DNA from: Ignavibacteriales bacterium
Lineage (GTDB): Bacteria; Bacteroidota; Ignavibacteria; Ignavibacteriales; Ignavibacteriaceae
Assembly (NCBI GenBank): GCA_027349615.1
Contig: DAIEML010000026.1
Coordinates: 1 to 15,815 of the forward strand
Direction: 5' to 3'
DNA length: 15,815 nucleotides
Position numbers and translations under genes: made by a program. Under the pieces are notes generated by a model that had not been told where the DNA came from, searched no databases, and worked only from the letters and a program-made list of their open reading frames with translations. Shown here piece after piece: positions 15,783-15,815 of this stretch. Each line of letters starts with the position of its first letter. The first letter of the stretch is position 1.

Positions 15783-15815
15783 ACAGTGGTATTCTTGGAT
15801 TTTGAGCTCATTTCC

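Noticed and set aside
15776..15815. Group I intron interrupting the tRNA-Asp anticodon region
   Set aside because: Only about 33 bases of upstream sequence are visible and no intron core element can be seen; the att-site or decayed-tRNA readings need fewer assumptions.
1..15815. CRISPR arrays, insertion sequences, transposases, phage genes, toxin-antitoxin or defence systems
   Set aside because: No regularly spaced repeats, transposase or integrase motifs, or terminal inverted repeats were found within the window on either strand.

Overview
The window is AT-rich bacterial DNA dominated by one long minus-strand respiratory operon. Gene content (alternative complex III followed directly by a haem-copper oxidase), low GC, Shine-Dalgarno sequences on many genes and a tRNA without an encoded CCA fit a member of the Bacteroidota/Chlorobi/Ignavibacteria group, most likely Ignavibacteria-like. 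This placement is inferred from gene content and style, not from a phylogenetic marker. The right end stops only about 75 bases after a tRNA remnant begins, so the window may be a complete contig.

Region 1 (10597 down to 1, minus strand): the order of transcription is actA (pentahaem cytochrome), a 74-residue membrane protein, actB (molybdopterin-oxidoreductase-like plus ferredoxin-like domains), actC (NrfD-like quinol site), a fused actD-actE gene, actF, a membrane-anchored monohaem cytochrome c, two tandem Sco copper chaperones, and the start of coxA, which runs off the left edge. ACIII oxidises quinol on ActC, passes electrons through the Fe-S and haem chain of ActB and ActA, then to monohaem cytochromes and the oxidase. 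The Sco proteins would serve copper-centre assembly in that oxidase. Several genes overlap or are coupled by ribosome binding sites lying inside the preceding gene.

Region 2 (10598-11063): a 466-base AT-rich leader without genes, holding several dyad repeats, one with a CRP/FNR-like core. It separates the respiratory operon from a minus-strand glcD-glcF pair (11064-13852), an FAD/Fe-S 2-hydroxyacid dehydrogenase that probably feeds electrons to the same quinone pool.

Region 3 (14034-15815): a plus-strand quinone oxidoreductase of the medium-chain dehydrogenase family diverges from glcD. A minus-strand rubrerythrin (peroxide defence) converges on it. At the right end is a strong hairpin terminator and the 3' half of a tRNA-Asp(GTC) whose 5' half is not recognisable, which looks like an integration scar or a decayed tRNA.

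Most of the window is a recognisable energy-metabolism locus. The less ordinary elements are the actD-actE fusion, the small protein between actA and actB, the tandem Sco pair where coxB might be expected, the haemless second half of the cytochrome c, and the broken tRNA.
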